Part shown: positions 24,184 through 32,497 of the stretch, piece after piece
Layout of the letters: each line of letters begins with the position of its first letter
Numbering within the stretch: position 1 is the first letter of the stretch
Assembly: GCA_913778205.1 (NCBI GenBank)
Contig: CAJYUW010000047.1
Location: 1-64,000 of the forward strand
DNA length: 64,000 nt
Reading direction: 5' to 3'
From: an uncultured Curtobacterium sp.
GTDB lineage: Bacteria > Actinomycetota > Actinomycetes > Actinomycetales > Microbacteriaceae
Program-made: the position numbers and the translations under genes
The notes under the pieces: model-generated
What the model saw: only the letters and a program-made list of their open reading frames with translations
What the model was told of the DNA's origin: nothing
Database searches by the model: none

Positions 24184-25404
24184 CTACGCGACCGCGATCT
24201 CGTTGGGGACACCGGGCAGTTCGTCGCTGGAGGCGACGACCTCGCCGCTGGCGAGCTCCACCGCGTGCACGGTCTTCGTCGCCGGATCCGTGACGAAGGC
24301 CGTGCCGCCGACCACCTTCAGGGCCGGGTGCGGGTCCTGCCACTCGACGGGACCCTCCCACGCGTCGATGACCGGGAACGTGTCGAGCCGCTCGCCCGTC
24401 GCGACGTCGAAGGTGTGCAGCGCGCCGTCGGAGCCGAGCACGACGGCCTCGTCCTCCGGTCCGCGCGCGAGGTCGCGGAAGGTGAAACCGACGCCCTCGG
24501 GCATGTCGGCGGTCTCGTACGTCCCCTGCGCGGTGTCGATCAGCGCGAGCTGGTCGAGGAGGTAGCCCTCGCTGTCCGGATCGTCGTTGAAGTCGCCCAC
24601 GGCGACCGTGCTGGAGTCGGTCGTGAACAGGTTGCCGGTGCGGCCGTACTCGGTCGGGGCGTCGATCTTGGTGAACGTGCCGTCCCGGTACACGAGCGCG
24701 CCGTCCTCACAGCCGAAGACGGCGACCTCGTCGGCCACGGTGCCCTCGCCGTGCACGCCCGGGCAGGCCTCGGAGCGCGCGACCTCGGATCCGCGGTCGT
24801 CGAGCGCGCGGACGCCGGAACGGGACTCCTCGGTGCCGATGGTCGTGAGGAGCGTGCCGTCCTCGAGCTCGATCGCGACGCCGTGGTGTGCCGTCTCCGA
24901 GCGCGTCGTGTCGACGTCGGGCAGCGTGCCGTCCGCGACTGCGTCGGCGAGGTCCTCGTGGTCGAAGGCGGTCACGTCCCCGGTGCCGTCGGCGAAGAGT
25001 GTCGTCCGGTCGCCGTGCACGACCGCGTGGCCGCCGGCGTCGGCGGGGAAGACCGCGTCGGTGAGCGCCGGGTCCGACGCGGTGTCGAGGACGCGGAAGC
25101 CCTCGGGGACGGTGACGAGCACGTGACGGCCGTCCCCGGCGGGGTTGACGCGGGTGAACCCCTCGATCGGGTCGTCGGACACCACGCGGAGGCCTTCGTC
25201 GAGGACGAGCACGCCGCCGTCGTAGGTCACGGCGACGCGCGTCTCGTCTGCGCCGCCGGCCCGTTCGGTCCGGTCCTCCGCGGGGTCGGTCGAGCACCCC
25301 GTCAGCGCGAGGGTTGCGACCCCGAGCAGCAGGGCGGGGGCGACCGCGGTGCGTCGCTTCGATGGTGACGTCATGGTTCTCACTGGTCTCGTTCTCTTCC
25401 TCAT
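24184..25404 (-). CDS. aztD: AztD-like zinc metallochaperone lipoprotein (beta-propeller), paralogue 1
   Basis: The 406-residue protein has a lipoprotein signal with lipobox LTGC and then a repeated beta-propeller pattern. Segments ETAHHGVAIEL, PGVHGEGTVADEVAVFGCEDG and DPHPALKVV place His and Cys in positions expected for a zinc-carrying AztD protein, which hands zinc to the binding protein AztC outside the membrane. ATG at 25404 overlaps the stop of the aztC-like gene (ATGA); an alternative ATG at 25374 would give a shorter n-region. It is last in the minus-strand azt operon. Confidence 0.8.
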   Translation of the reverse strand: MRKRTRPVRTMTSPSKRRTAVAPALLLGVATLALTGCSTDPAEDRTERAGGADETRVAVTYDGGVLVLDEGLRVVSDDPIEGFTRVNPAGDGRHVLVTVPEGFRVLDTASDPALTDAVFPADAGGHAVVHGDRTTLFADGTGDVTAFDHEDLADAVADGTLPDVDTTRSETAHHGVAIELEDGTLLTTIGTEESRSGVRALDDRGSEVARSEACPGVHGEGTVADEVAVFGCEDGALVYRDGTFTKIDAPTEYGRTGNLFTTDSSTVAVGDFNDDPDSEGYLLDQLALIDTAQGTYETADMPEGVGFTFRDLARGPEDEAVVLGSDGALHTFDVATGERLDTFPVIDAWEGPVEWQDPHPALKVVGGTAFVTDPATKTVHAVELASGEVVASSDELPGVPNEIAVA

Positions 25405-26354
25405 TCGTGGGTCGACAGGCCGTCGACGATGGCCTCGGCGTTCGATCGGGTCATGCCGAGGTAGGAGCTCGCCGGCCCGGTCGCGGTCAGCGACTCGGTG
25501 GCGAGCGGGGTGATGGTGACCTGGATACCGACCTCGTCGGCGAGGACCTCGGCGAGCCGGGCCGGCTGGGACAGGTCGGCGAAGATCGTCGGCACCCCGG
25601 CGCCCTCGATCGCCGATGCCAGGTCACGGAGGTCCGCGGCGCTCGGGGAGGCCAGGGTCGTGCCGCTCGGGATCACGGCGCCGACGACCCGGAAGCCGTA
25701 GCGGTCGGCGAGGTAGCCGAACACGTGGTGGTTCGTCACGAGGGCGCGACGCTCGGCGGGGACGGTCGCGAACGCCGCGGTGACCTCGGCGTCGAGGGCG
25801 TCGAGCCGGGCGCGGTAGTCGTCCGCCCCCGGCGCGTCGATGCCGACCTCGTCGAGGGCGTCGTCGAGGGCCGTGACGACCTCGGCCATCCGCCGGGGGT
25901 CCGTCCAGAAGTGCGGGTCCGGTCCGGAGTCGTCCTCGGAGCGCCAGTCGAGCACGTCGATCGCGTCACCCGCCGTGAAGATCGGCACACCGTCCGCGGC
26001 GGCGGCCTCGACGTGCCGGGACACGCCCTCCTCGAGGCCGAGGCCGTTCTCGACGACGAGGTCGGCGGACCGGAGCCGTGCGGCCTCCTGTGCGGAGACC
26101 TCGAAGGAGTGCGGGTCCGCGCCCGCGGGCATCAGGACCTCGACGTCTGCGGCGTCCCCGACGACCTCGCCGACGACGTCGCCGAGGATGTTGGTCGTCA
26201 CGGTCACCAGGGGGCGGTCACGCTCGGCCGAGCTGCAGCCGGCGGCGGTCGCGACGAGTGCGGCGGCGAGGAGCGCGATGGTCGCACGGGCGGCGGCGGT
26301 GCGCGCGGCGGCGGTGCGCGCGGCGACAGCGGTCGCTCGGGCTGCGCGGGTCAC
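25401..26354 (-). CDS. aztC: Zinc ABC transporter substrate-binding lipoprotein (AztC/ZnuA family)
   Basis: The 317-residue cluster A-I metal-binding protein has lipobox AAGC after a long Ala/Arg-rich n-region. Likely metal ligands are His in GADPHSFE, His in DPHFWTDP, His in TNHHVFGYLADRYGF, and an acidic residue near TIFADLSQP, the usual three-His plus Asp/Glu set. The long His-rich loop of ZnuA is absent, which fits AztC, where AztD supplies zinc instead. GTG at 26354 overlaps the upstream stop (GTGA). It lies between two AztD-like genes. Confidence 0.88.
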   Translation of the reverse strand: MTRAARATAVAARTAAARTAAARATIALLAAALVATAAGCSSAERDRPLVTVTTNILGDVVGEVVGDAADVEVLMPAGADPHSFEVSAQEAARLRSADLVVENGLGLEEGVSRHVEAAAADGVPIFTAGDAIDVLDWRSEDDSGPDPHFWTDPRRMAEVVTALDDALDEVGIDAPGADDYRARLDALDAEVTAAFATVPAERRALVTNHHVFGYLADRYGFRVVGAVIPSGTTLASPSAADLRDLASAIEGAGVPTIFADLSQPARLAEVLADEVGIQVTITPLATESLTATGPASSYLGMTRSNAEAIVDGLSTHE

Positions 26355-27523
26355 CGACCGACCTCGGCGAAGGCGGCGACGGGGTGACCGAGCTCGATCG
26401 TGCGGGCAACCCGGGCGTCGTCCGCGAAGTCGATCTCGTGCACCGTGCCGGTGGTCGGGTCGGCGATGTAGGCCCGCTGTGCGTCGACCTGCAGGAGGGC
26501 CGGACCGCCCGCCGGCACCAGGGGGTCGGTCGTGACGGTGCGGCCGTCCGGGGACGTCCCATCCGCCGTCGCGAACACGACCACGCGGCCGGTGTCGTCG
26601 ACCGCGACCACGTGCCCGTCGGCGTCGTCGACGGCCACGACCGCCCGGAGGGGCCGTTCCGAGGGGACGCGCTGCCAGGAGCGCTCCCGTGCGTCGAGCA
26701 GCCAGGCGCCGCCCTCACGCGCGATACCGGCGACGGTGGGCCGTCCGGCCCGCGCTGCGAACGCCGTCGGACGGTCCGCCGTCCCCTCCGGCAGCGGGAC
26801 CCACGCCCCGCCGTCCTCGTCCACGACGACGGCGCCGTCGGAGCACCCGACCACGACGCCCGCCCGGGTCACGATGCCGCCGGCGGGCTCCGGGCAGGAC
26901 ACCGGATCGCCCACGGCGCGGCCACCCCGGTCGAGGACGGTCACCGTGTCGTCGGCCCCGGCGACGAAGCGCTCGCCGAACGGCAACAGGACGGATGCCT
27001 CGACACGCAGGACCTCCGTGACCTCGCCCTGGCCGAGCGCCTCCCGGTCGAGCGCGACGGCCTCGCCGCGGTCCTGCCAGGTCAGCGTCGTCGCCGTCTC
27101 CGAGGAGTGGACCTCGACCGCGCCGCCTCCGCCGACGTGCCCGACGACCCGTGGCTCGGCGGCGTAGTAGTGGGTGTGGTCGCCGTGGTCGACCGTCCAG
27201 GCGCCGCCGTCCACGATCGTCGTGCGGTCGTCGTCGGACGTGACGAGGAACCGTCCGTCCGTCGCGGCGTGTCCCGGAGCGTCGACCCCGTCGAGCTCGG
27301 AGGACTCGTCGGTGAGCAGGTCGCGGATCGCGGTCCGGCCGTCCGGGCGCACCGCGAGGAGACGGAGCTGCGGTTCGCGCGCTTCCCGGGCACCCTCCAC
27401 GTACCCGTGCGGGCGGTCCGTCGTCGCGGTGGGTCCCGGTGCGCCCGGGTCGGGTGAGCAGCCGGCGAGCAGGAGCGTGAGCCCGAGCGCGGCGCCGACG
27501 GCGGGGGTGGATCGGTGGTTCAT
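26351..27523 (-). CDS. AztD-like beta-propeller lipoprotein, paralogue 2
   Basis: The 390-residue lipoprotein (lipobox LAGC) has propeller repeats like the other AztD homologue in this operon. It also has an N-terminal HGYVEG and a clear metal-type cluster VDHGDHTHYYAAEP that resembles the flexible His loop of zinc-scavenging proteins, plus CxxP and GCSDGAVVV. Having two AztD-type proteins in one operon is unusual; they may form successive steps of zinc delivery or differ in affinity. ATG at 27523 overlaps the permease stop (ATGA). Confidence 0.78.
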   Translation of the reverse strand: MNHRSTPAVGAALGLTLLLAGCSPDPGAPGPTATTDRPHGYVEGAREAREPQLRLLAVRPDGRTAIRDLLTDESSELDGVDAPGHAATDGRFLVTSDDDRTTIVDGGAWTVDHGDHTHYYAAEPRVVGHVGGGGAVEVHSSETATTLTWQDRGEAVALDREALGQGEVTEVLRVEASVLLPFGERFVAGADDTVTVLDRGGRAVGDPVSCPEPAGGIVTRAGVVVGCSDGAVVVDEDGGAWVPLPEGTADRPTAFAARAGRPTVAGIAREGGAWLLDARERSWQRVPSERPLRAVVAVDDADGHVVAVDDTGRVVVFATADGTSPDGRTVTTDPLVPAGGPALLQVDAQRAYIADPTTGTVHEIDFADDARVARTIELGHPVAAFAEVGR

Positions 27524-28398
27524 GGGGCCTCTCGTGGTGCGGTGGACCCAGGGGTCCGGGTGGTCGGGAAGTGCGCGGGAGCGCGTCCGCGCAGCAGGGC
27601 GGCGGTGGCACGGGAGACGGCCACGCCGAGGACCGCGACGACGGCGATGCTCGCGCCCGCGGCCGTGCCGAGGTGCCACGAGACGAGCAGACCGGCGAGG
27701 ACGGCGACCGCACCGATGCCGGAGCCGAGCAGCATGGTCGAGCCGACCGATCGGGTCCAGGCGCGGGCGGCAGCGGCGGGCGCGAGGAGGAGCCCGACGA
27801 CGAGCAGCGTCCCGACGGCACGGTAGGACGCGACCACGGCGAGGGTGACCAGGGCGACGAGGACCACCTCCGCCAGACGCGGTCGCAGGCCGAGCGTCGC
27901 AGCCTTCCGGGCGTCGAAGGCCGTCGCGGTGAACGGTCGGTGGAAGCAGGTCGCGGTGCCGAGCGCCACGGCGGCGGCAACGGCGAGACCGGCGAGGTCC
28001 GCGGCGGTCACGGCGAGCACGTCCCCGAACAGGATCGCGGTCACGTCCGTCGCGAACGAGCGTGACCCGGACACGATGATGACGCCGAGGGCGAGCATGC
28101 CCACGAACAGCAGGCCGATCGAGGAGTCGTAGGACAGCCGTGCCCGTCGCCGGAGCGCCCCGACGCCGAGGACCATGACGCACGCGCTCGCCGCGGCACC
28201 GAGGACGGCTGGGACACCGGTCAGGGTCGCGAGCGCGACGCCGGGCAGCATGCCGTGCGCGAGTGCCTCCCCGAGGAAGGCCATCCCGCGCACGAGGACC
28301 CAGGTGCCGACGACCGCGCACAGCACCGCCGCCAGCGTGCCGCCGACGAGGGCGCGCAGCATGAAGTCGACGGAGAACGGGTCGGTCAGCCAGGTCAC
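27520..28398 (-). CDS. aztB: Metal ABC transporter permease (AztB/ZnuB family)
   Basis: The 292-residue membrane protein has about eight hydrophobic segments and the family 3 metal-permease pattern: VLVRGMAFLGEALAHGMLPG early, SYDSSIGLLFVGM in the middle and YRAVGTLLVVGLLLAPAAAA before the last helices. It forms the channel for zinc. GTG at 28398 follows TAGCGT by 8 bases, so the transcript may be leaderless. It is first in the minus-strand operon and divergent from the ATPase gene, sharing a Zur-like dyad. Confidence 0.9.
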   Translation of the reverse strand: MTWLTDPFSVDFMLRALVGGTLAAVLCAVVGTWVLVRGMAFLGEALAHGMLPGVALATLTGVPAVLGAAASACVMVLGVGALRRRARLSYDSSIGLLFVGMLALGVIIVSGSRSFATDVTAILFGDVLAVTAADLAGLAVAAAVALGTATCFHRPFTATAFDARKAATLGLRPRLAEVVLVALVTLAVVASYRAVGTLLVVGLLLAPAAAARAWTRSVGSTMLLGSGIGAVAVLAGLLVSWHLGTAAGASIAVVAVLGVAVSRATAALLRGRAPAHFPTTRTPGSTAPREAP

Positions 28399-28414
28399 GG
28401 TCGACGACGCTACA

Positions 28415-28441
28415 TGAAAATGACTATCAATACTGATAGTC
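28415..28441. promoter_or_regulatory. Zur-like operator between the divergent azt genes
   Basis: TGAAAATGACTATCA (28415-28429) matches 13 of 15 bases of the actinobacterial Zur pattern TGAAAATGATTTTCA as I recall it. Overlapping it, GACTATCA (28422-28429) and TGATAGTC (28434-28441) form a perfect 8-bp inverted repeat. The site is AT-rich in a GC-rich background and sits over both divergent promoters (-10 TAGCGT on minus, GATAGT on plus), so zinc-loaded Zur would shut off both units. Confidence 0.75.
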
Positions 28442-28448
28442 TCCTCAT

Positions 28449-29090
28449 GTGCCCACCACCCCGGCCGTCGAGCTGACCGACGTCTCCCTCCGCCGCGGCG
28501 ACCGCCTGGTCGTCACCGGGCTGCACGCGACCTTCCGACCTGGATCCGTGACGGCGCTCACCGGACCCAACGGCTCGGGCAAGTCGACGGTGCTCGACGC
28601 GGTCGCCGGACTGGTGCCGTGGTCTGCCGGGCGTGTGGCGGGCCTCCCGGTCGACGTCGCGTACGTGCCGCAGTCCGTCCCGCCCGGTGCGCTCCCGCTC
28701 ACCGTGCGCGACGCCGTGTCGATGGGACGGTGGCGGGTGCGACCCTGGTGGCGTCCGTCGACGCGGCGCGACCGGTCGGTCGTCGAGACCCAGCTCGAGC
28801 GCCTGGCCGTCGCCGATCTCGCGCACCGCTCGTTCGACGAGCTGTCCGGAGGGCAGCGGCAGCGTGTGCTCGTCGCGCTCGGTCTCGCGCAGGAGGCGCC
28901 GGTGCTGCTCGTCGACGAGCCGACCGCCGGTGTCGACGCGGCGTCGGCGGTGCTGGTCGTCGCCGCACTGGCGGAGGAGGCCCGCGCCGGGGTGGTCGTC
29001 GTGCACGCGGCACACGACCCGGTCGCCGTGGCGGCGGCTGACGCCGTGGTCGGGCTCGGTCAGTCCTCGGAGTCGCCGGCCTGCTCGTAG
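28449..29090 (+). CDS. aztA: Zinc ABC transporter ATP-binding protein (AztA/ZnuC family)
   Basis: The 213-residue ATPase has Walker A GPNGSGKST, Q-loop VAYVPQSV, signature LSGGQRQRV, Walker B VLLVDEP and the H-loop region VHAAHD. It powers the AztB permease. GTG at 28449 is chosen because the ATG two bases earlier is in another frame; GATAGT ends 8 bases upstream, suggesting a leaderless message. The 3' end overlaps the convergent MarR gene by 31 bp. It is separated from the rest of the importer by the shared operator. Confidence 0.9.
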   Translation: MPTTPAVELTDVSLRRGDRLVVTGLHATFRPGSVTALTGPNGSGKSTVLDAVAGLVPWSAGRVAGLPVDVAYVPQSVPPGALPLTVRDAVSMGRWRVRPWWRPSTRRDRSVVETQLERLAVADLAHRSFDELSGGQRQRVLVALGLAQEAPVLLVDEPTAGVDAASAVLVVAALAEEARAGVVVVHAAHDPVAVAAADAVVGLGQSSESPACS

Positions 29091-29506
29091 AGGCTCGTCG
29101 CGAGATCGCTCAGCAGCGTGACCAGGTCGCCCTCGTGCGCGGCGTCCACCGCGGTCAGCAGGGCGGTGTACCGCTGGCGGTACCCGCGCACCACGCCGTC
29201 GCCCTCGGCCGTGAGCCGGAGGATGGACCCGCGTCGGTCGTGCGGGTTCGGCACCCGTTCGACCAGCCCGGCCGCGGCCGTCCGGTCGACCAGGTTCGTG
29301 ACCGCGCCGGACGTGAGGCCGAGGTAGCCCGCGAGCTCCGTCGGGGTCGAGTACCCCGTGTCGTCGATGAGGACGAGGGCGCGCAGTGCGTTCTCGTGGA
29401 TGCCGGCCCGCGCGCTGAGCCGTCGGACGAGTGCTGCGTTGGCGCGCACCACCGCCTCGAGGGCGCTGATGAGCGCGGCGGGTTCGGCGGTCCCAGCTCG
29501 GGTCAC
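29060..29506 (-). CDS. MarR-family transcriptional regulator
   Basis: The 148-residue regulator has a winged helix: PTELAGYLGLTSGAVTNLVD as recognition helix region, then wing GLVERVPNPHDRRGSILRLT, both classic MarR features. The GTG at 29506 is selected because GGAG lies 6 bases upstream and the resulting length is normal; an ATG-started frame further 5' would add unlikely sequence. It is divergent from a 41-residue membrane peptide gene, which it may control, and its 3' end overlaps the zinc ATPase gene. Confidence 0.88.
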   Translation of the reverse strand: MTRAGTAEPAALISALEAVVRANAALVRRLSARAGIHENALRALVLIDDTGYSTPTELAGYLGLTSGAVTNLVDRTAAAGLVERVPNPHDRRGSILRLTAEGDGVVRGYRQRYTALLTAVDAAHEGDLVTLLSDLATSLYEQAGDSED

Positions 29507-29549
29507 GGGGGCTCCACTCGGGTCTCGAGGGGCCGGGACGGCATCCCTC

Positions 29550-29565
29550 GTACTGGGGACAGTAC
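29550..29565. promoter_or_regulatory. Candidate MarR operator (GTACTG-N4-CAGTAC)
   Basis: A perfect 6-bp inverted repeat with a 4-base centre lies 45-60 bases ahead of the marR-like start and about 105 bases before the small divergent gene. Its size and position fit an autoregulatory MarR site, though no binding consensus is known for this protein. Confidence 0.4.
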
Positions 29566-29669
29566 ACGAGTGGCCAAGTTGGTGAATGTTTGAGTATCTT
29601 GATGAGTGAAGCAAGTGAGCCCGAGACATTTGCTCCACACCGCGAAGTCACCGCAACGAGGAGGTTCCC

Positions 29670-29795
29670 GTGTCCGACAAGCCCCGCGCATCCCCGGCGA
29701 AGTGGCGCCGACTCACCCCGGTCGCCCTGCTGGCCGGCATCTTCGTGACGGTCTTCCTGTCGCTCTCGCTCACCGGCACACTCGTCGGGGCCTAG
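29670..29795 (+). CDS. 41-residue single-helix membrane peptide
   Basis: A short frame with GTG at 29670, preceded by a near-perfect GAGGAGG site 6 bases upstream, encodes a basic N-terminus (MSDKPRASPAKWRRLTP) and one hydrophobic helix (VALLAGIFVTVFLSLSLTG), ending TAG at 29795. Strong ribosome site, clear topology and position divergent from a MarR regulator support a real small gene. Function is unknown; such peptides often modify a transporter or sensor. It is too short for most gene callers. Confidence 0.7.
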   Translation: MSDKPRASPAKWRRLTPVALLAGIFVTVFLSLSLTGTLVGA

Positions 29796-30188
29796 CGACC
29801 TCCACGCCCCGTCCACCCGGTCACAGGTCCCGTCGGCCGCCGGGACGGTGCGACCCAGGAGCCGGCGGAACTCGAGCGATCCCCCCGTCGATCGAGTCCC
29901 GTCACCTCGCGACGCCCGACCGCGCCCCCCTCCGGTCGGGCGTCGCACCCATCACCCCACCCCCACGCAGCACCGGGTCCGTGGCGTGCTCGACGGCCGA
30001 GCCGTGCAGCACGCCACGGGCCCTGCTCGCGCCCCGCGCCGCGCGCCCTGCTCGCGCCCCGCTCTGCGGGCGCGTCCGTTCCCGGCGCCGCGGTCGTGAC
30101 CGCACCGGGAGCCCCGGGTCGTCGGAGTGCCTGCCTCGGGCGTGCCCGACCGGTCGCGACCGCTCCGTGCGCCCGCGCCCGGCGGTCG
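29796..30188. other. Non-coding stretch between the membrane peptide and cutC
   Basis: I see no gene. It holds a 13-bp-arm terminator hairpin (29910-29945), a second long hairpin with 12-bp perfect arms CCGTGGCGTGCT/AGCACGCCACGG (29979-29990 with 30008-30019), and a direct repeat of CCCTGCTCGCGCCCCGC just after it. These lie between convergent genes, so termination from both sides is the likely role. Confidence 0.6.
29910..29945. terminator. Hairpin terminator after the membrane peptide gene
   Basis: Arms 29910-29922 and 29933-29945 form a perfect 13-bp stem with a C-rich 10-base loop. It is 115 bases after the 29795 stop and lies between convergent genes. Confidence 0.65.
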
Positions 30189-30947
30189 TCAGGATGACGA
30201 GCCGGCAGCGGCGTCGACCGACCGCCGCGCGGCGGCGACGACCTCGGCGTCCGTGACGAAGTGCGCGGAACCATCGTCGGAACCGCCCATCGGGACACCC
30301 GCGTGCGCGCTCCCGACCGCAGCTCGCTTCGCTGACAGGTGGACGGCGGCGACGCCGGCCCCGACCAGGCGTGGCACGTCCGCCGGGGTGACCCCGGCTC
30401 CCGCCATGACCTGGACCGGGCCCGCGGCGTCGACCATCCGTCGGATCGTGTCGGCACCGGTCGCGGCCGTCGGGGCGCCGCCGGAGGTGAGCACCCGGGT
30501 GAACCCGAGCTCCGCGAGCTGCGCCGCCGCCCGGACCGGATCGGCAGCGTGGTCGACCGCACGGTGCAGGGTGACCTGCGCGGCGGCGCTCACCGAGTGC
30601 GCGGCGTCGAGGAACCGACGAAGGGCGTCGGTGTCGAGCGTGCGGTCGGGGCGGAGCGCGCCGACGACGACCCCTGCTGCACCGGAGCGGAGGACGGTCC
30701 GGACCTCGCGCTCCATCAGGTCGAGTTCCGAACGGTCGTGCACGAACCCGCCGGGTCGGCAGCGGACGAGTGCGTGCGCCGGGATCCCCGTCTCGTGCAC
30801 GGACTCGACGAGCGCCTGCGACGGGGTGAGTCCGCCGAGTTCGAGCCCGACGCAGAGCTCCACCCGGTCGGCGCCGGCGTCCCGGGCGACGAGGGCCCCG
30901 GCCGGCGAGGTCACCGCGATCTCGAGGGCGACGGGGGAAACGGTCAC
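30189..30947 (-). CDS. cutC: CutC-family TIM-barrel protein
   Basis: The 252-residue protein shows the CutC pattern: LEIAVTSPAGALVARDAGAD, RVELCVGLELGGLTPS, HALVRCRPGGFVH, GVVVGALRPDRTLD, VTLHRAVDHAADP and LTSGGAPTA. CutC was named for copper homeostasis in E. coli, but that role is disputed and its TIM-barrel fold suggests an enzyme. Here it is last in a three-gene unit after an M81 peptidase and a ROK repressor, overlapping the peptidase gene by GTGA, which points to metabolism of a sugar or wall-derived compound rather than copper handling. Confidence 0.9.
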   Translation of the reverse strand: MTVSPVALEIAVTSPAGALVARDAGADRVELCVGLELGGLTPSQALVESVHETGIPAHALVRCRPGGFVHDRSELDLMEREVRTVLRSGAAGVVVGALRPDRTLDTDALRRFLDAAHSVSAAAQVTLHRAVDHAADPVRAAAQLAELGFTRVLTSGGAPTAATGADTIRRMVDAAGPVQVMAGAGVTPADVPRLVGAGVAAVHLSAKRAAVGSAHAGVPMGGSDDGSAHFVTDAEVVAAARRSVDAAAGSSS

Positions 30948-32497
30948 GCGATGACTCCCAGGGGTTCGTTCGACGGCGGGATGATCCGGGCGCCGAGGTC
31001 GGGCGCCGACGGGAACACCCGATCGTAGGGGAACATCGGACGCTGGATCCGGTGGTGCCCGAGCCGCTCGAGGTCCTGGTCGACCCCGCCGGGGGTGAGC
31101 GCGAGCATCCAGTCCGCGGCCATGTCGAACAGCTCCGGTTCGAGGTACCCGATCTTCACGACGACGACGTCGGCCTCGCGTGGGGCGAGGTCGAGGTCGG
31201 TGAAGTCGCGCTCGTGGTGGTACGGCTTCCGGAGCGCCGTGAGGATCGCGAACACGGACCCGACCTGGACCACGACCTCGGTCTCGGCGTCGCGGTCACC
31301 GTGCTTGACCGCGTGCACCCGCCCGGTCACGGTGATCGGACCCGCGTGCACGGCGTCGACCGTGGCCCCGGCCGTCACGGTCACGATCGCACCGACCCCG
31401 GCCTCGACGGCGGTGGCGACGGCCTCGGGCCCGGGGACACTCGCGTAGATGACGGTGGGACCGTCCGGCGACGAGAACGCCGGGTTCGCGAGCACCTGCG
31501 TCAGCCCCCACGTCATGTCGCCGGAGCCGCCCGCGGTCGGGTTGTCGCCGGAGTCCGAGACGAAGAACGGCCGCGCGGCACCCGGGGCGAGGGCGGCGGC
31601 GACGCACTCGTCGAAGGTGCCGGTCGGCGCGACGAACCGGAAGTCCTCGCGCGCGTCCCAGAACGCGCGGGCCAGCTGCTCGGCCCCGGCGGCGACGGCG
31701 ACGCGGTCCCACCCCGTGACGACCGTCACGGCGCGGTCCCGCGGCTGGTCGGCCCAGGCGTAGCCGACCCAGATCGCCGCGTCGAGCACGCCCGCGGTGG
31801 CCTCGACCTCCGGCACCTGCGCGTACAGCGAGGCCGCGGGCTCGATGCGCGTGGACGTCTGCTCGCCGGGGAGCAGCACCGGGATCGGTACCCAGGCCTT
31901 GACGGGCCGCTGTTCGCCGACGGGGCGGGTGGTCAGCACGTCGACGAGGTTGCGCACGGCGCGCTCCTTCGTCTCGAGGGCGTCCTCGTGCGGGGCCATC
32001 CGGTAGCAGGTGACGAGGTCGACCTGGTGCGCGAGCTCCGCCGTGACGTTGCCGTGCAGGTCCATCGACGCCGACACGACGACGTCCGGCCCGACGACCG
32101 CGCGGATGCGTCCGAGCAGGTCCGTCTCGGCGTCGTCGAGCCCCTCGACCACCATCGCGCCGTGGATGTCGTACCAGAGCCCCTCCACCGGGCCGTCCGC
32201 GACGATCGCCGACAGCCGGTCGCAGATCTCGGTGGCGAGCGACTCGTACGAGTCGCGGTCGACGACCCCGCCGGGCAGGGCGTGCCCGATGAGCGCGCCG
32301 CGGAAGTCGGCCTGGTCGGCGTACGACGCGAGGAACGGGTACCGCGTCACGACCTCGTCGCCGCGGTCCGGGTGGAACGCCGGCGCGTGCGTCCGGGTGG
32401 GCGTGAACGTCGAGGTCTCGACGGCGAGACCCGCGATCGCGACGACCGGGCGACGGACGGCGGGTGCAGCGGGCGCGGCGGGCACGGACTCAGCCAC
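30944..32497 (-). CDS. M81-family (MlrC-like) metallopeptidase
   Basis: The 517-residue protein matches the microcystinase C family: N-terminal AIAGLAVETSTFTPT, LWYDIHGAMVVEG, VVSASMDLHGNVT, and TCYRMAPHEDALET, with Asp and His likely binding zinc. The second half (PFFVSDSGDNPTAGGSGD) is the conserved MlrC C-terminal domain. In soil bacteria these enzymes are widespread without microcystin, so the real substrate is probably an unusual peptide or amide. GTG at 32497 has AGGAGG upstream and overlaps the ROK repressor stop by 8 bases; coupled to cutC by GTGA. Confidence 0.88.
   Translation of the reverse strand: MAESVPAAPAAPAVRRPVVAIAGLAVETSTFTPTRTHAPAFHPDRGDEVVTRYPFLASYADQADFRGALIGHALPGGVVDRDSYESLATEICDRLSAIVADGPVEGLWYDIHGAMVVEGLDDAETDLLGRIRAVVGPDVVVSASMDLHGNVTAELAHQVDLVTCYRMAPHEDALETKERAVRNLVDVLTTRPVGEQRPVKAWVPIPVLLPGEQTSTRIEPAASLYAQVPEVEATAGVLDAAIWVGYAWADQPRDRAVTVVTGWDRVAVAAGAEQLARAFWDAREDFRFVAPTGTFDECVAAALAPGAARPFFVSDSGDNPTAGGSGDMTWGLTQVLANPAFSSPDGPTVIYASVPGPEAVATAVEAGVGAIVTVTAGATVDAVHAGPITVTGRVHAVKHGDRDAETEVVVQVGSVFAILTALRKPYHHERDFTDLDLAPREADVVVVKIGYLEPELFDMAADWMLALTPGGVDQDLERLGHHRIQRPMFPYDRVFPSAPDLGARIIPPSNEPLGVIA

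Noticed and set aside
29796..30256. Open frames in the interval before cutC
   Set aside because: They lack ribosome sites, run through hairpins and repeats, and encode Arg/Pro-rich low-complexity sequence.
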